Positions 27,699 to 37,461 of a stretch of DNA of 64,000 nucleotides are shown here, piece after piece. The stretch is taken from the NCBI GenBank assembly GCA_031548005.1, contig JAVBRK010000021.1, forward strand, positions 29,144 through 93,143, read 5' to 3'. The number at the start of each line of letters is the position of its first letter. Positions within the stretch are counted from its first letter, which is position 1. The translations under genes and the position numbers were made by a program. The DNA comes from BNXB01 sp031548005 (GTDB lineage: Bacteria > Bacteroidota > Bacteroidia > Bacteroidales > Azobacteroidaceae). The notes below the pieces were generated by a model. It searched no databases, was not told the origin of the DNA, and worked only from the letters and a program-made list of their open reading frames with translations.

Positions 27699-29236
27699 GC
27701 GTTTCCCCAGGTTTCCCGGTCGAGGCTCCTGTAGTTGATCGCTTCGCCCAGATGGTGCGGCCGGATACCGGGAGATTCTTCCAGATCGGCAATGGTACGC
27801 GCAACACGTAATATACGATCGTAAGCCCGGGCCGAAAGGTTTAATTTCTCCATGGCTATTTTCAGGCGCTGCAACCCCACTTCGTCGGGCTGAGCATGCT
27901 TATAAAGCAACCGGGTGTGCATCTGGGCATTACAATAAATCCCGTTGTCCCCGGAAAACCGGCGCTCCTGAATACTCCGGGCTTTAATCACCCGGTTGCG
28001 GATTACCTCGCTCGATTCGGTCGGACGAGTGTCGGAAATTTTTTCAAAAGGCACAGGAACAATTTCCACCTGAATATCAATCCGGTCAAGTAAAGGCCCT
28101 GATATTCTGTTCAGATATTTCTGAACCTGGAGCGGGCTACAAACACAGGCGCGGCCGGGATGATTGAAGTACCCGCAGGGACAAGGATTCATCGAAGCGA
28201 TCAACATGAATCCCGCCGGATATTCAACCGAGAACTTCGCTCTCGAGATGGTGATCTTCCGGTCTTCCAACGGCTGACGCATCACCTCGAGCACCAATCT
28301 CGGAAATTCAGGCAATTCATCCAAGAACAAAACCCCATTGTGAGATAAACTGATTTCCCCGGGCTGAGGATACGATCCTCCTCCAACCATTGCCGCAGTC
28401 GATATAGAATGATGGGGACTACGGAACGGCCGGACAGCCATCAGGGAGCTGTTACTGGTTATCTTTCCTGCTACCGAATGGATCTTGGTCGTTTCCAGGC
28501 TTTCACTCAGGGTTAAAGGAGGAAGAATGGACGGGATTCTTTTGGCTAACATGGATTTACCGGCCCCGGGAGGTCCGACCAAAATCAGATTGTGCCCACC
28601 GGCGCAAGCCACTTCCATGGCCCGCTTCACATTTTCCTGGCCTTTAACATCCGAAAAATCCCAATCGAACCGAGATTGATTGGCGTAGAAATTTTCCCGG
28701 ACATCGATCCTCACCGGTTCAAACCCGGCTTCTTCATTAAAAAAACGAATTACCTGGGCGACAGTTTCCATCCCATACACCTCCAAACCTTCCACTACAG
28801 CCGCCTCCATTGCATTTTCACAGGGAAGAATAATCCCTTTAAATCCCGATTCCTTCGCTTTAATAGCAATCGGCAATGCTCCTTTTACCGGCTTGAGAAT
28901 ACCATCCAGAGACAACTCTCCCATCATCATATAATCGCCCACCTTACCGGTTTTAATTTTCTCAGCTCCGGCAAGAATGCCGATGGCTAAAGGTAAATCG
29001 TACGATGATCCTTCTTTCCGGATATCTGCCGGAGCCATATTCACCAGGATCTGATTTCTGGGAAACCGGAAACCACAGACACTCAGCGCCGAAGTGATCC
29101 GTTCATGGGATTCCCTGACGCTCACATCCGGTAAACCGACCATAAAAAACCGGACCCCTTTTGAGCAATTCACCTCAATGGTAATGACAATGGCATTAAC
29201 GCCCTGAAGGGCTGCCGCATAGACTTTTACTAACAT
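27692..29236 (-). CDS. YifB/ComM-family Mg-chelatase-like AAA ATPase
   Basis: Protein of 514 residues. The N-terminal part, about 1-170, is the Lon-protease-like ChlI domain (EVNCSKGVRFFMVGLPD, PLAIGILAG). The AAA module starts with Walker A GPPGAGKSML near residue 220, then Walker B GVLFLDELPEF. The C-terminal Mg-chelatase domain includes NLSARAYDRILRVARTIADL. In the family ComM is a hexameric helicase that promotes branch migration during natural transformation; the role in Bacteroidota is unproven. The length and ends fit full-length family members. It is convergent with DUF4301. Confidence 0.93.
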   Translation of the reverse strand: MLVKVYAAALQGVNAIVITIEVNCSKGVRFFMVGLPDVSVRESHERITSALSVCGFRFPRNQILVNMAPADIRKEGSSYDLPLAIGILAGAEKIKTGKVGDYMMMGELSLDGILKPVKGALPIAIKAKESGFKGIILPCENAMEAAVVEGLEVYGMETVAQVIRFFNEEAGFEPVRIDVRENFYANQSRFDWDFSDVKGQENVKRAMEVACAGGHNLILVGPPGAGKSMLAKRIPSILPPLTLSESLETTKIHSVAGKITSNSSLMAVRPFRSPHHSISTAAMVGGGSYPQPGEISLSHNGVLFLDELPEFPRLVLEVMRQPLEDRKITISRAKFSVEYPAGFMLIASMNPCPCGYFNHPGRACVCSPLQVQKYLNRISGPLLDRIDIQVEIVPVPFEKISDTRPTESSEVIRNRVIKARSIQERRFSGDNGIYCNAQMHTRLLYKHAQPDEVGLQRLKIAMEKLNLSARAYDRILRVARTIADLEESPGIRPHHLGEAINYRSLDRETWGNAH

Positions 29237-29322
29237 AAAAATTAAGATCTTGGATATAAAATTTTGGTTAAACCTGTTATTCCATCGGAAAAGCCGGGAG
29301 TCTAAGATTATACCTCTCCCTT

Positions 29323-30426
29323 TCAGTTCCGGATGATTGTTCGAATACTGTCGGCCGATAAATTGCGTCCGACAATGATACTTTCCTTATCGATCAATAT
29401 ATTGAATGGAATTTCAGTAACATTATATAACTTTACCATTTCAGAACTCCATCCATGAGTGTCTACCACCTGTCGCCAATTCAACTTCTGAGATTTTACG
29501 ACATCCATCCAGGCAGCGCTGTCTCCATCTAAGGAAATGGTTAAAATTTCCAATTTCTGACGGTCGGTATCTTTATACAACCCGACCAATTCCAGATTTT
29601 CCTGCTCACACATCTCACACCAGGATGCAGCAAAATTCAGCACAAAATATTTTCCTTTGTACGAACTGAGTTTTATAGTATCTCCATCAATATCAAGCAC
29701 CTTAAAATCAGGAGATACCCCACCGGGGAGAGTCTGAGAAAGCCGCTGATTAATTTCAACCAGCCGGTCGTACATGGGATTCCTGAGCGCTTCTCCCGAA
29801 AGTTTCTGAAGATTTTCTTTTATCACATCCGGATTAGACATATCCAGAAGATAATCCTGAAACAACACTAAACTTGCTATAGATGAAGGGTTTTCAGAAA
29901 TAAACTCTTCTACCTTTTTTCTCAACTGATGATCTACATTTGAAATCTTGGATTCAAATTCGAGCTGCCTCGTACTTGAGTTTATACTGTCTTTCTGGTG
30001 AATATAAGAAGAATGCAGATCCGTTAAATCCCTTTTTTCAGTTAAAAGAGACTTATTCTGCAACCGGAACTCCGATAAAAGATCATTGACTTCACCACCC
30101 TTCGCAACGATCATTTCGGGATATTTGGCATCTCCTCCTATATTTATTTTGTCCTTATCTCCTAACCAGACTGTAGCCCAAACGCCGCCGTTTTCCATAT
30201 AAACTTTAACGGAAGACCCCGACCGGGCAGCAAAGGAATAAGAAAACCTCCCGTCTTTGCCGGCCTGGATCGTATCGACGTTTAGTTCACCCGGTTGTCC
30301 TTCTCTCACAAAATACAACAACGGGCTGCTCAATCCTGATATTCTGCCCTCGATAACATACCCGTCCTGGCGTTTACAGGAGAAAAAGAACAGAATAATT
30401 AATATTATGTAAACAAATTGTTTCAT
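29323..30426 (-). CDS. Thioredoxin-fold lipoprotein (TlpA/ResA-like) with DUF4369-type N-terminus
   Basis: Protein of 367 residues with a lipobox at residues 14-17 (FFSC), so probably membrane anchored in the periplasm. The N-terminal domain, about 20-115, resembles DUF4369 (YVIEGRISGL). A helical linker to about 230 follows, and then an AhpC/TSA-thioredoxin domain to the end. The active site is CEMC in AASWCEMCEQEN and the cis-proline is in TEIPFNILID. Proteins of this type reduce or isomerise cysteines in the envelope; the partner is unknown. It stands alone, with 86 bases to both neighbours. Confidence 0.87.
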   Translation of the reverse strand: MKQFVYIILIILFFFSCKRQDGYVIEGRISGLSSPLLYFVREGQPGELNVDTIQAGKDGRFSYSFAARSGSSVKVYMENGGVWATVWLGDKDKINIGGDAKYPEMIVAKGGEVNDLLSEFRLQNKSLLTEKRDLTDLHSSYIHQKDSINSSTRQLEFESKISNVDHQLRKKVEEFISENPSSIASLVLFQDYLLDMSNPDVIKENLQKLSGEALRNPMYDRLVEINQRLSQTLPGGVSPDFKVLDIDGDTIKLSSYKGKYFVLNFAASWCEMCEQENLELVGLYKDTDRQKLEILTISLDGDSAAWMDVVKSQKLNWRQVVDTHGWSSEMVKLYNVTEIPFNILIDKESIIVGRNLSADSIRTIIRN

Positions 30427-30511
30427 CTTTTTGCTTTTTTTAAAAACAATTGTAACATTTAAAGCAGTAAAGGTAAAACAATCTTTTTAATAAATAATAA
30501 CATTTTTATTA

Positions 30512-32575
30512 TTATTTTTCAATTCTCACCCGGGCATCGACGGCAATAATTCCATTTTCGGTTGCCAGAAGAGGATTTATATCCAGCTCTTTTATCTCGG
30601 TTGCAAAACGCAACAGGGCAGACAACCGGACAATAATCTCAGCAAACCGGTGCTCGTCGATTCCTTTTTGTCCACGAGCCCCCTGAAATACTTTATACCC
30701 CCTTAATGAACGAATCATGGAAAGGGCTTCTTCTGTTGCCAGCGGAGCAAGTCCGGAAGCTATATCTTTAAAAATTTCCACGAAAATTCCCCCCAGGCCG
30801 CAAAGCACAATATGCCCGAATTTTTCTTCATATTTCGACCCGATAAAGAGCTCTGTACCTTTTAGCATCGGTTGTATCATCACCGCCCTTGCATCCGGAA
30901 TATTCATCAGGCGCTCGAACTCGATCGCCAGGTGTTCTTCTGAACGGATATTCAAAACCACGCCTCCTATATCTGATTTATGAACTGGGCCTACACACTT
31001 GGCAACTACAGGGAAACGGACTTTATGTGCAAACTCACAGACTTCAGACCATTGATCCGACACCAACTCCGGAACAAACGGAATTCCGGCTGCAGCAAAC
31101 AATTCCTGAACATAATGCGGTTCGATGTAACCGGACCCGGGAATTCCATCGATGGTTCTGCGTATTTTGGGAATATCGACTCCTTTCAGCATCAGGTTAT
31201 TTTCAAGGGGGTAAGGCGTTTTTACAATCTTGGTCAAAGCGTTGGCTAACCCGACTTCATCGCTGAAATTAACATGACCTTTCTTTATAAAGAAATCGGT
31301 TTCGTCCCAGGCTGTAGTGACTGAAGGCAGGATCGGAAATATGGGTTTCAGGCAGGTCAACATTTTTTGGTCGAGCACATCGTATGCTTCATAAACCCGT
31401 GTCAATCCGGGACTTCCGAAAATAACTGCAATGCCATCCACATTCTCAAATTTCTGGTCACAGTAATCGATAGCAATACTCAAATGCTCCGGCCCTCCGG
31501 TTCCAAGAATATCGATCGGATTACTGATTGCTGTTCCTGGAAGTAAGTGTTTCTTCAGTTCTTCTGCTTCAGGAGTTCCGGATAATTTAGGGATATCCAT
31601 TCCCCCTTTCGACAGGGCATCGGTCAGAATTACAGCAGGGCCTCCTGCATGTGTGACAATAGCAATATTTTTTCCTTTCAGCTCTTTCAGTGTAAATACG
31701 GCAGCCACAGTAGCCAATTCTTCCCTGCTGAAGCAGCGAACCACTCCGGCTTTACGGAAAAGGGCCTCGACCGCGAGATCCGGATTGGCCATAGCGCCGG
31801 TATGCGAAGAGGCGGCTCGGCTACCCGATTCGGAACTACCCGACTTGATCGCAGCAATACGGCATCCTTTACGGATGAGGGAAGTTGTATGCTCTAATAA
31901 TTTATCCGGATCCTTGATGCTTTCAATATATAACAGCTTAATTTTAGGATCGGTTTCGGGATTGAAATTATTATCCATGTATTCCAACACATCTTCTACT
32001 GTAATCTGCGCGCCGTTTCCGATCGACCAGACCGAATTAAAACGAAGTCCCATCCGCATGGAAGACTCGATAATGAATAAGGCCGTACCTCCGGAGCTGG
32101 ATATCATATCGACTCCCGCCGGATCCATTTCAGGAATGGGCAATGTAAACAAACTATGATGATACCGGTTGAGCATTCCAATACAATTGGGACCGATCAG
32201 GCTGGCTCCGGCATCATTGATCACCCTTACAATTTTTTTTTCCAGCTCCCCTCCTTCTTCGGTTTCTTCCCCGAATCCGGCAGTAAACATGATAAATGCT
32301 TTGACGCCTTTCTTCTGGGCCAATACTGTAATTGTTTCCAGACAGGCCGAAGCAGGAATGGCAATAATCGCCAAATCTGTCTGAGGGATTTTGGATACGT
32401 TGGGATAGCATTTAAGGCCTTGAACCTCTTTCTCTTTTGGATTTACGACGTACAGCTCTCCCGCAAATTTTCCGTTGATAAGATTCCGGACACAGTTTCC
32501 TCCAGGCTTGGATGTTGTATTCGATCCCCCGACAACTACAATGCTTTTCGGATTGACCAGCTCTTTGTTTATCAT
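30512..32575 (-). CDS. ADP-forming acetate/acyl-CoA ligase, fused alpha-beta form
   Basis: Protein of 687 residues that joins both subunits of ADP-forming acyl-CoA synthetase, which converts acyl-CoA, ADP and phosphate to acid, CoA and ATP. The CoA-binding Rossmann domain is N-terminal (SIVVVGGSN). Two succinyl-CoA-ligase-like domains follow, including ASSHTGAMA near residue 260, which carries the histidine expected to be phosphorylated. The C-terminal third, from about residue 470, is an ATP-grasp domain (FPVVAKCVGP, HKSDIGGVVL, ELDINPLLA). It would yield ATP at the end of amino acid or pyruvate fermentation. It is divergent from the phosphatase lipoprotein. Confidence 0.9.
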   Translation of the reverse strand: MINKELVNPKSIVVVGGSNTTSKPGGNCVRNLINGKFAGELYVVNPKEKEVQGLKCYPNVSKIPQTDLAIIAIPASACLETITVLAQKKGVKAFIMFTAGFGEETEEGGELEKKIVRVINDAGASLIGPNCIGMLNRYHHSLFTLPIPEMDPAGVDMISSSGGTALFIIESSMRMGLRFNSVWSIGNGAQITVEDVLEYMDNNFNPETDPKIKLLYIESIKDPDKLLEHTTSLIRKGCRIAAIKSGSSESGSRAASSHTGAMANPDLAVEALFRKAGVVRCFSREELATVAAVFTLKELKGKNIAIVTHAGGPAVILTDALSKGGMDIPKLSGTPEAEELKKHLLPGTAISNPIDILGTGGPEHLSIAIDYCDQKFENVDGIAVIFGSPGLTRVYEAYDVLDQKMLTCLKPIFPILPSVTTAWDETDFFIKKGHVNFSDEVGLANALTKIVKTPYPLENNLMLKGVDIPKIRRTIDGIPGSGYIEPHYVQELFAAAGIPFVPELVSDQWSEVCEFAHKVRFPVVAKCVGPVHKSDIGGVVLNIRSEEHLAIEFERLMNIPDARAVMIQPMLKGTELFIGSKYEEKFGHIVLCGLGGIFVEIFKDIASGLAPLATEEALSMIRSLRGYKVFQGARGQKGIDEHRFAEIIVRLSALLRFATEIKELDINPLLATENGIIAVDARVRIEK

Positions 32576-32736
32576 GCTATTTTAAATTTAAGTTATTTTA
32601 TTTTTCTACAAAAATACGTAAAAAAGCAGATAAAATAGCTTTTACAAAAATTTAAATTAGTGCCCAAAATCTGAAATTTTCATAAAAATCTTATTTTTAG
32701 TCCGGTTCAAGGGCCGGATATATTAAAGAAAAGCTA

Positions 32737-32744
32737 TACCTTTG
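32737..32744 (+). promoter_or_regulatory. -7 promoter element before the phosphatase lipoprotein
   Basis: TACCTTTG matches the Bacteroidota -7 box and lies 28 bases before the ATG at 32773. No clear TTG was found at the expected upstream distance, so the site rests on the -7 box alone. Confidence 0.45.
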
Positions 32745-32772
32745 TGATAAGAAGCATTTCACGTATTGAAGT

Positions 32773-33843
32773 ATGCCCCGTAAATTAATATTGTTTTTAA
32801 CCCTGAGCCTGCCGGTTTTATGCGCCTGTAACCAAAACAGGCCAGAGATACGGGCTGCCTGTGAACAGGATGCTACCGGGAACTACCTGATTAAATGGGA
32901 GACTTTTCCTCCGATGGAAGGAATTGTCAAAATCCACGAGTCGGTACATCCCGACTCATTCAATCTACAATCACCTATTGCAGAGCAGGATATAAAAACA
33001 AGATTCAAGAAAGTGCCCTCCATGGAAGCTTCGCGCAGATTTTATTTCAATCTTGTTTTCAATAAAAAATATTCGACCATAACCGCTGAAAGGATCATTC
33101 CGACCGAGGGGATCTATAATCTGAGGGACGTCGGAGGATATTATAACCGGGATAAGCATCAAACCCAATGGGGTATGCTGTACCGCTCCAGTTCAATGTC
33201 TAATGCCACAAAAAAAGACACTGAAACTCTGAATAATCTGGGCATCAAAACATTGATCGACCTGAGAACTGAAGACGAAACCTATAATTATCCGCCCAAA
33301 TACCAGGCCCAACAAATATTCAATCTGCCACTTCAGAATATCAATCCTTTTAAATTTATAAATATCATCGTATCGGAAGAAATGAAAAAGGGAGATGTGC
33401 TGGTAAAGCTACAGGACATTAAAATGGAGTTACTTCATCGCAATACGGCCCAATTTATTAAGATATTCGATATTCTGCTGAATGAAGATAACTATCCTAC
33501 TGTGATTTATTGTTCCCTTGGCAAGGATCGCACAGGAATTGTTATTTCCTTGATTCTCTCGGCGCTGAATGTCCCTTATGAACAAATCCTACAGGACTAC
33601 ATGCTGTCGAACACTCAGATCCGGTTCAAGAGCTTAGTCCCAAATGCCGAGCAATATTCCCCTGAGGTGCAAGAGGCGCTGACAACTCTTTTCAGCACCC
33701 ACGAGCAGGTGCTCAATTACCTTTTCGATCAGATTGACAAGGAATATGGCTCTTTAAACAATTACTTGGAAAAAGAACTTAAGCTGACGCCTAAAAAACG
33801 GGAAAAATTGAAAAGTTTATTGCTTTATACCGAACTGGAATAA
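32773..33843 (+). CDS. Tyrosine-phosphatase-family lipoprotein
   Basis: Protein of 356 residues with a lipobox at LCAC (cysteine 19). The domain at about 105-300 is of the bacterial Y_phosphatase3 type: GIYNLRDVGGYY, LYRSSSMSN, then the P-loop YCSLGKDRTG with nucleophile cysteine 247 and arginine 253. The residue before the nucleophile is tyrosine instead of the usual histidine, a tolerated but uncommon variant that should alter the cysteine pKa. The C-terminal helix region matches family members. It is probably a periplasm-facing phosphatase; the substrate (phosphotyrosine or phosphoinositide-like) is unknown. Confidence 0.87.
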   Translation: MPRKLILFLTLSLPVLCACNQNRPEIRAACEQDATGNYLIKWETFPPMEGIVKIHESVHPDSFNLQSPIAEQDIKTRFKKVPSMEASRRFYFNLVFNKKYSTITAERIIPTEGIYNLRDVGGYYNRDKHQTQWGMLYRSSSMSNATKKDTETLNNLGIKTLIDLRTEDETYNYPPKYQAQQIFNLPLQNINPFKFINIIVSEEMKKGDVLVKLQDIKMELLHRNTAQFIKIFDILLNEDNYPTVIYCSLGKDRTGIVISLILSALNVPYEQILQDYMLSNTQIRFKSLVPNAEQYSPEVQEALTTLFSTHEQVLNYLFDQIDKEYGSLNNYLEKELKLTPKKREKLKSLLLYTELE

Positions 33844-33851
33844 AAAAAACT

Positions 33852-33859
33852 TACCTTTG
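33852..33859 (+). promoter_or_regulatory. -7 promoter element before the DEAD-box helicase
   Basis: TACCTTTG lies 29 bases before the proposed TTG start and 8 bases after the stop codon of the preceding gene. No TTG was found at the usual 19-21 base distance upstream. It suggests the helicase can be transcribed on its own. Confidence 0.45.
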
Positions 33860-33888
33860 CACCGGTTTTATAAAATAAAAATTTCCGA

Positions 33889-35598
33889 TTGAAAACATTT
33901 GAAGAATTAGGAGTTGCTCCGTCGATTATCAGAGCAATCAGTGAGATGGGGTACGAGTCGCCCATGCCAGTACAAGAGGAAGTGATTCCATATTTGCTCG
34001 GCAATGATAATGAAGTAATTGCATTAGCTCAAACCGGGACAGGAAAAACGGCCGCTTTCGGGTTACCTATCCTGCAACATATCAACACTCAAAACAAACA
34101 GCCTCAAGCGGTTGTATTGTGTCCCACACGTGAACTATGCCTGCAAATTGCAGATGATCTGAACGATTATTCCAAATACATCGATGACCTGAAAGTACTT
34201 CCGGTATACGGAGGATCGAGTATCGAGAGCCAAATTAAAGCGCTTCGCCGCGGTGTGCATGTGATTGTGGCGACTCCAGGACGTCTGATCGACCTCATAA
34301 ACCGCAAGACCGTCCGCTTGGAGGCGGTTCGGAATGTCATCCTCGATGAAGCCGATGAAATGCTGAACATGGGATTTTCGGAAAGCATCGACGCGATCCT
34401 GAAAGAAGTCCCGGACAACCGGAATATGTTGCTGTTCTCGGCAACCATGCCTGCCGGAATCGCCCAGATCACCAAAAAATACATGCGCTCCCCGAAAGAG
34501 ATTATCATCGGGCGTAAGAACGAAGGAGCTAAGAATGTAAGGCATATTTACTATATGGTACATTCTAAAGACAAATACTTAGTACTAAAGCGGATCGCAG
34601 ACTACAATCCCAATATTTACGGAATTATTTTCTGCCGGACGCGCAAGGAAACCCAGGAAATTGCCGATCTTCTGATCAAAGACGGATACAATGCCGACTC
34701 CCTGCATGGAGATCTTTCTCAACAGCAGCGTGACTACGTCATGAATAAATTCCGCATACGGAATTTGCAGCTCCTTGTAGCGACAGATGTTGCCGCCAGA
34801 GGATTGGATGTAGACGATCTTACTCACGTCATCAATTACGGACTTCCCGACGACGTGGAATCATATACCCATCGCAGCGGGCGTACCGGCCGGGCTGGAA
34901 AGACAGGAACATCCATCGCGATCATTCACCTGAAAGAAAAACATAAGGTGAGGGAGATCGAGAAAATGATCCATAAAACTTTTGAACAGGGAACTGTTCC
35001 CAACGGGAAACAGATCTGCGAGAAACAGCTTTTTTATTTTGTCGACCAGATAGAAAAAGTGAAGGTAAACGAAGACGAAATCGCCGAAATCATGCCCTCC
35101 ATTTACCGCAAACTCGACTGGTTAGACAAGGAAGATGTTGTTAAGCGGTTGATATCATTGGAATTCAACCGGATGATCGATTACTATCAGGATGCCGAAG
35201 AAATCGAAACCCCTCAGGAGAGAAGCCGGTCCAACCGGTTTGAAAAGAAAGAGCATGAAAATAATGGGAAAAGAAGCTTTGGAAAAGACTCAGAAAAAGG
35301 TTTCGCCCGGCTTTTTATCAATGTAGGGAAAATGGATGGTGTCAGACCTCAGGAACTGATCGGATTAATAAATGATAACGTTTCCGGTAGAATGGTGGAA
35401 ATCGGGCGTATCGACCTGATGAAAAACTTTTCTTTTTTCGAGGTGCGCAAAGAAGATAAAGACAAAGTAATCAAAGGCCTGGACCGAAAGAATGCTTTCG
35501 GACGGAAAATCGCAGTAGAAGCGGCGCAGCCGAGTCAACCGGAAAAAGAAAAAAAGGAATATCCAGGAAAAAAAGAGAAAAAGAAATACCGGAAATAA
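33889..35598 (+). CDS. DEAD-box ATP-dependent RNA helicase (DeaD/CsdA-DbpA class)
   Basis: Protein of 569 residues. The start is a TTG at 33889, chosen because the reading MKTFEELGVAP matches the normal N-terminus; the next ATG would cut into the Q motif. Motifs in order: Q motif MPVQEEVIP, motif I AQTGTGKT, DEAD in VILDEADEML, SAT in LFSATMP, motif V VATDVAARGLDVDD and motif VI HRSGRTGRAGKTG. A DbpA-type RNA-binding domain follows at about residues 465-545 (FARLFINVGKMDGV), then a lysine-rich tail. It probably remodels rRNA or structured mRNA, for example in ribosome assembly or at low temperature. It is convergent with the DUF4091 gene at a gap of four bases. Confidence 0.93.
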   Translation: MKTFEELGVAPSIIRAISEMGYESPMPVQEEVIPYLLGNDNEVIALAQTGTGKTAAFGLPILQHINTQNKQPQAVVLCPTRELCLQIADDLNDYSKYIDDLKVLPVYGGSSIESQIKALRRGVHVIVATPGRLIDLINRKTVRLEAVRNVILDEADEMLNMGFSESIDAILKEVPDNRNMLLFSATMPAGIAQITKKYMRSPKEIIIGRKNEGAKNVRHIYYMVHSKDKYLVLKRIADYNPNIYGIIFCRTRKETQEIADLLIKDGYNADSLHGDLSQQQRDYVMNKFRIRNLQLLVATDVAARGLDVDDLTHVINYGLPDDVESYTHRSGRTGRAGKTGTSIAIIHLKEKHKVREIEKMIHKTFEQGTVPNGKQICEKQLFYFVDQIEKVKVNEDEIAEIMPSIYRKLDWLDKEDVVKRLISLEFNRMIDYYQDAEEIETPQERSRSNRFEKKEHENNGKRSFGKDSEKGFARLFINVGKMDGVRPQELIGLINDNVSGRMVEIGRIDLMKNFSFFEVRKEDKDKVIKGLDRKNAFGRKIAVEAAQPSQPEKEKKEYPGKKEKKKYRK

Positions 35599-35602
35599 AA
35601 CC

Positions 35603-37378
35603 TCAACGCACCAACTCATTCATCAACCGGTTCGCTTTGGCAACCAGCTTCTGACAGGCTTCCGGACCGGACAACTTATCATTGAGCTCCAAAAGCAATT
35701 CGTTGATTTTGGAAAGTTTGGCTTTAGAGACTTCATCTGTAGCGCCCTCCAGTTCTCCACGCAGCAGCCGTAGTTTTTCCACACCTTGAAGTCCTTCCAA
35801 CAATCGCTCAAATCGGATCGAACTCCTGTTTTCGGGATATACATAGTTTGTATCGCCTGCAGGCCATGTCCGGAACCGGGTATCCAACAGCGGATTTTCT
35901 ACCCAGGAATTATAAGCCCAGCGCAAAAAACCATCAAACCCGGCAGCTACAGCAAACCAGGCATTATATGCTGCTTCTGCCGGAGCTGAAAAAGTAAATG
36001 CATTCGGGAATTTATCGCTGCAACAAACATAATAAGTCGTGATCAAACCATGATCCTTGCGGTATTTCATATCTTCCGGATCGACCGTTGCGCTGAAAGC
36101 CACACTGATATCTTTCAGAAACGGATACTCCTTATAGCTTTTATGATTGTCGGCAAAAGAAATACCCAGTTCAGGAGCATTTTTCCGCAAAAATCCGATC
36201 GTTGCTTTCATGGTCTTCGGATCGCGTTCATCCATGGCAATATTGGTAATTTCTAACCAGGACTTCGTTTTCAGATGGCTTTTGAAATCTTCGATGAAAG
36301 GTTTCCACATCATTTCAAAAGAAGGAGTACCAGGAACAGCCTGTACCTTCACCGTATCGTTTTTCACTTCATCCCAGTAATGCAATTCGTTATTCCAGGG
36401 TACCATAGAATAGCAATTAATCTGCTTGTTCACTCCCAACTCCATCATAAATGTCACCCATTTATCAAATACCGTATAATCGTATGTCCAACTACCATCC
36501 GCTTTTTTAGTCCAGGATATCATATCCGGATACCGGTCGTAACACTGGCCGTTCCAGGGATCTTTATTCAAAGTCGTAGTGATCACTTTCTGTCCTGCAC
36601 CAGCCAACCGTTTCATTAATGGACGCATCTGTTCGAAGAGCTCGTCACTCCAGGCGGCAACCTGGTACCAGCGTGCAACAGATCCGGGGTGTTGCCAGAG
36701 ATCGAGGTGAAATGTCCATTCGGAAGGAGGAGTCAGATGCTTATCCAGAACCTCGACCTGCAGATTCATTTCTTCTTTCACCGACTTCCCTCCTACCCGT
36801 GCATACAGCACGATTTTTCCTTTGTAAGTACCTGCTTCCGCGTTTTGCGGAACATCGATCGAGACCCAGACCGGGCGAACGGAATTCGCCCCGATATCCA
36901 TACATTCCACATTGTCCAGAACATCAGCGGAAAGAGAAGCTGCAAAATCTTCAGGCTTGCGGTATCCGCAACCGCCGGCAAATTCATCAGTCATCACATA
37001 ACGTACAAAATGCGGATGAATATTCGTTGCTGCAATGGACTGCCCGCTTCCCGTCTTAAGATCGCCAACTTCAAACTCCGCCTGCCGGACATCTTCAGTA
37101 GTCCATAGAACTAATTGAGTTGCGATTCGTTCTCCTTTCCAGGCCACTCCTTCCCAGAACTTCACTTTCTTTTCCAATTCAGGAGCTGTATGTTTCGGAT
37201 ATCGTGTATCGAGGTCGCCAAAAGAAAAATTCAATCCGGGGGCTACTTTTTCCCAGTTGCTTGTCGTACGATTGGGATCAGGAAGTTCTTCGTATGTGGA
37301 ACAGTTTTTATCCGGACGATCCGCAGAACAAGAGGAATATAAAACGATTAACAAGCAAATCCAAAGATGTTTTTTCAT
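35603..37378 (-). CDS. DUF4091/GH123-like glycoside hydrolase lipoprotein
   Basis: Lipoprotein of 591 residues with a lipobox at LYSSC (cysteine 17). An N-terminal beta-sandwich at about 40-210 (VWVSIDVPQNAEAGTYKGKI) is followed by a TIM-barrel-like region at about 220-500 and a C-terminal DUF4091 part. Aspartate 383 and glutamate 384 (AMDERDP) match the Asp-Glu pair used in GH123 N-acetylgalactosaminidases for substrate-assisted catalysis. Aromatic-rich stretches (LDLWQHPGSVARWY) fit a sugar-binding cleft. GH123-like activity on N-acetylated host or cell-wall glycans is inferred. No SusCD pair or other polysaccharide-utilisation gene is adjacent. Confidence 0.82.
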   Translation of the reverse strand: MKKHLWICLLIVLYSSCSADRPDKNCSTYEELPDPNRTTSNWEKVAPGLNFSFGDLDTRYPKHTAPELEKKVKFWEGVAWKGERIATQLVLWTTEDVRQAEFEVGDLKTGSGQSIAATNIHPHFVRYVMTDEFAGGCGYRKPEDFAASLSADVLDNVECMDIGANSVRPVWVSIDVPQNAEAGTYKGKIVLYARVGGKSVKEEMNLQVEVLDKHLTPPSEWTFHLDLWQHPGSVARWYQVAAWSDELFEQMRPLMKRLAGAGQKVITTTLNKDPWNGQCYDRYPDMISWTKKADGSWTYDYTVFDKWVTFMMELGVNKQINCYSMVPWNNELHYWDEVKNDTVKVQAVPGTPSFEMMWKPFIEDFKSHLKTKSWLEITNIAMDERDPKTMKATIGFLRKNAPELGISFADNHKSYKEYPFLKDISVAFSATVDPEDMKYRKDHGLITTYYVCCSDKFPNAFTFSAPAEAAYNAWFAVAAGFDGFLRWAYNSWVENPLLDTRFRTWPAGDTNYVYPENRSSIRFERLLEGLQGVEKLRLLRGELEGATDEVSKAKLSKINELLLELNDKLSGPEACQKLVAKANRLMNELVR

Positions 37379-37432
37379 GTATTACAGAATTTATCATTAT
37401 TTTTAAGGGAACCTGAAATCCCTCGAGTCAAG

Positions 37433-37461
37433 CAAAATTACAATAAATCTGAAAAAGTCAA
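37433..37461 (-). promoter_or_regulatory. Candidate promoter of the DUF4091 gene
   Basis: On the minus strand a TTG (plus 37459-37461) precedes TAATTTTG (plus 37433-37440) by 18 bases, slightly short of the usual spacing. It lies 55 bases before the start codon. The rest of the 362-base divergent gap 37379-37740 is AT-rich and holds only the rimP promoter and leader described separately. Confidence 0.45.

Noticed and set aside
36619..37108. Plus-strand open frames of about 140 residues opposite the DUF4091 gene
   Set aside because: They are antisense shadows of a well-supported gene, lack recognisable domains and have the composition of a reverse-strand frame.
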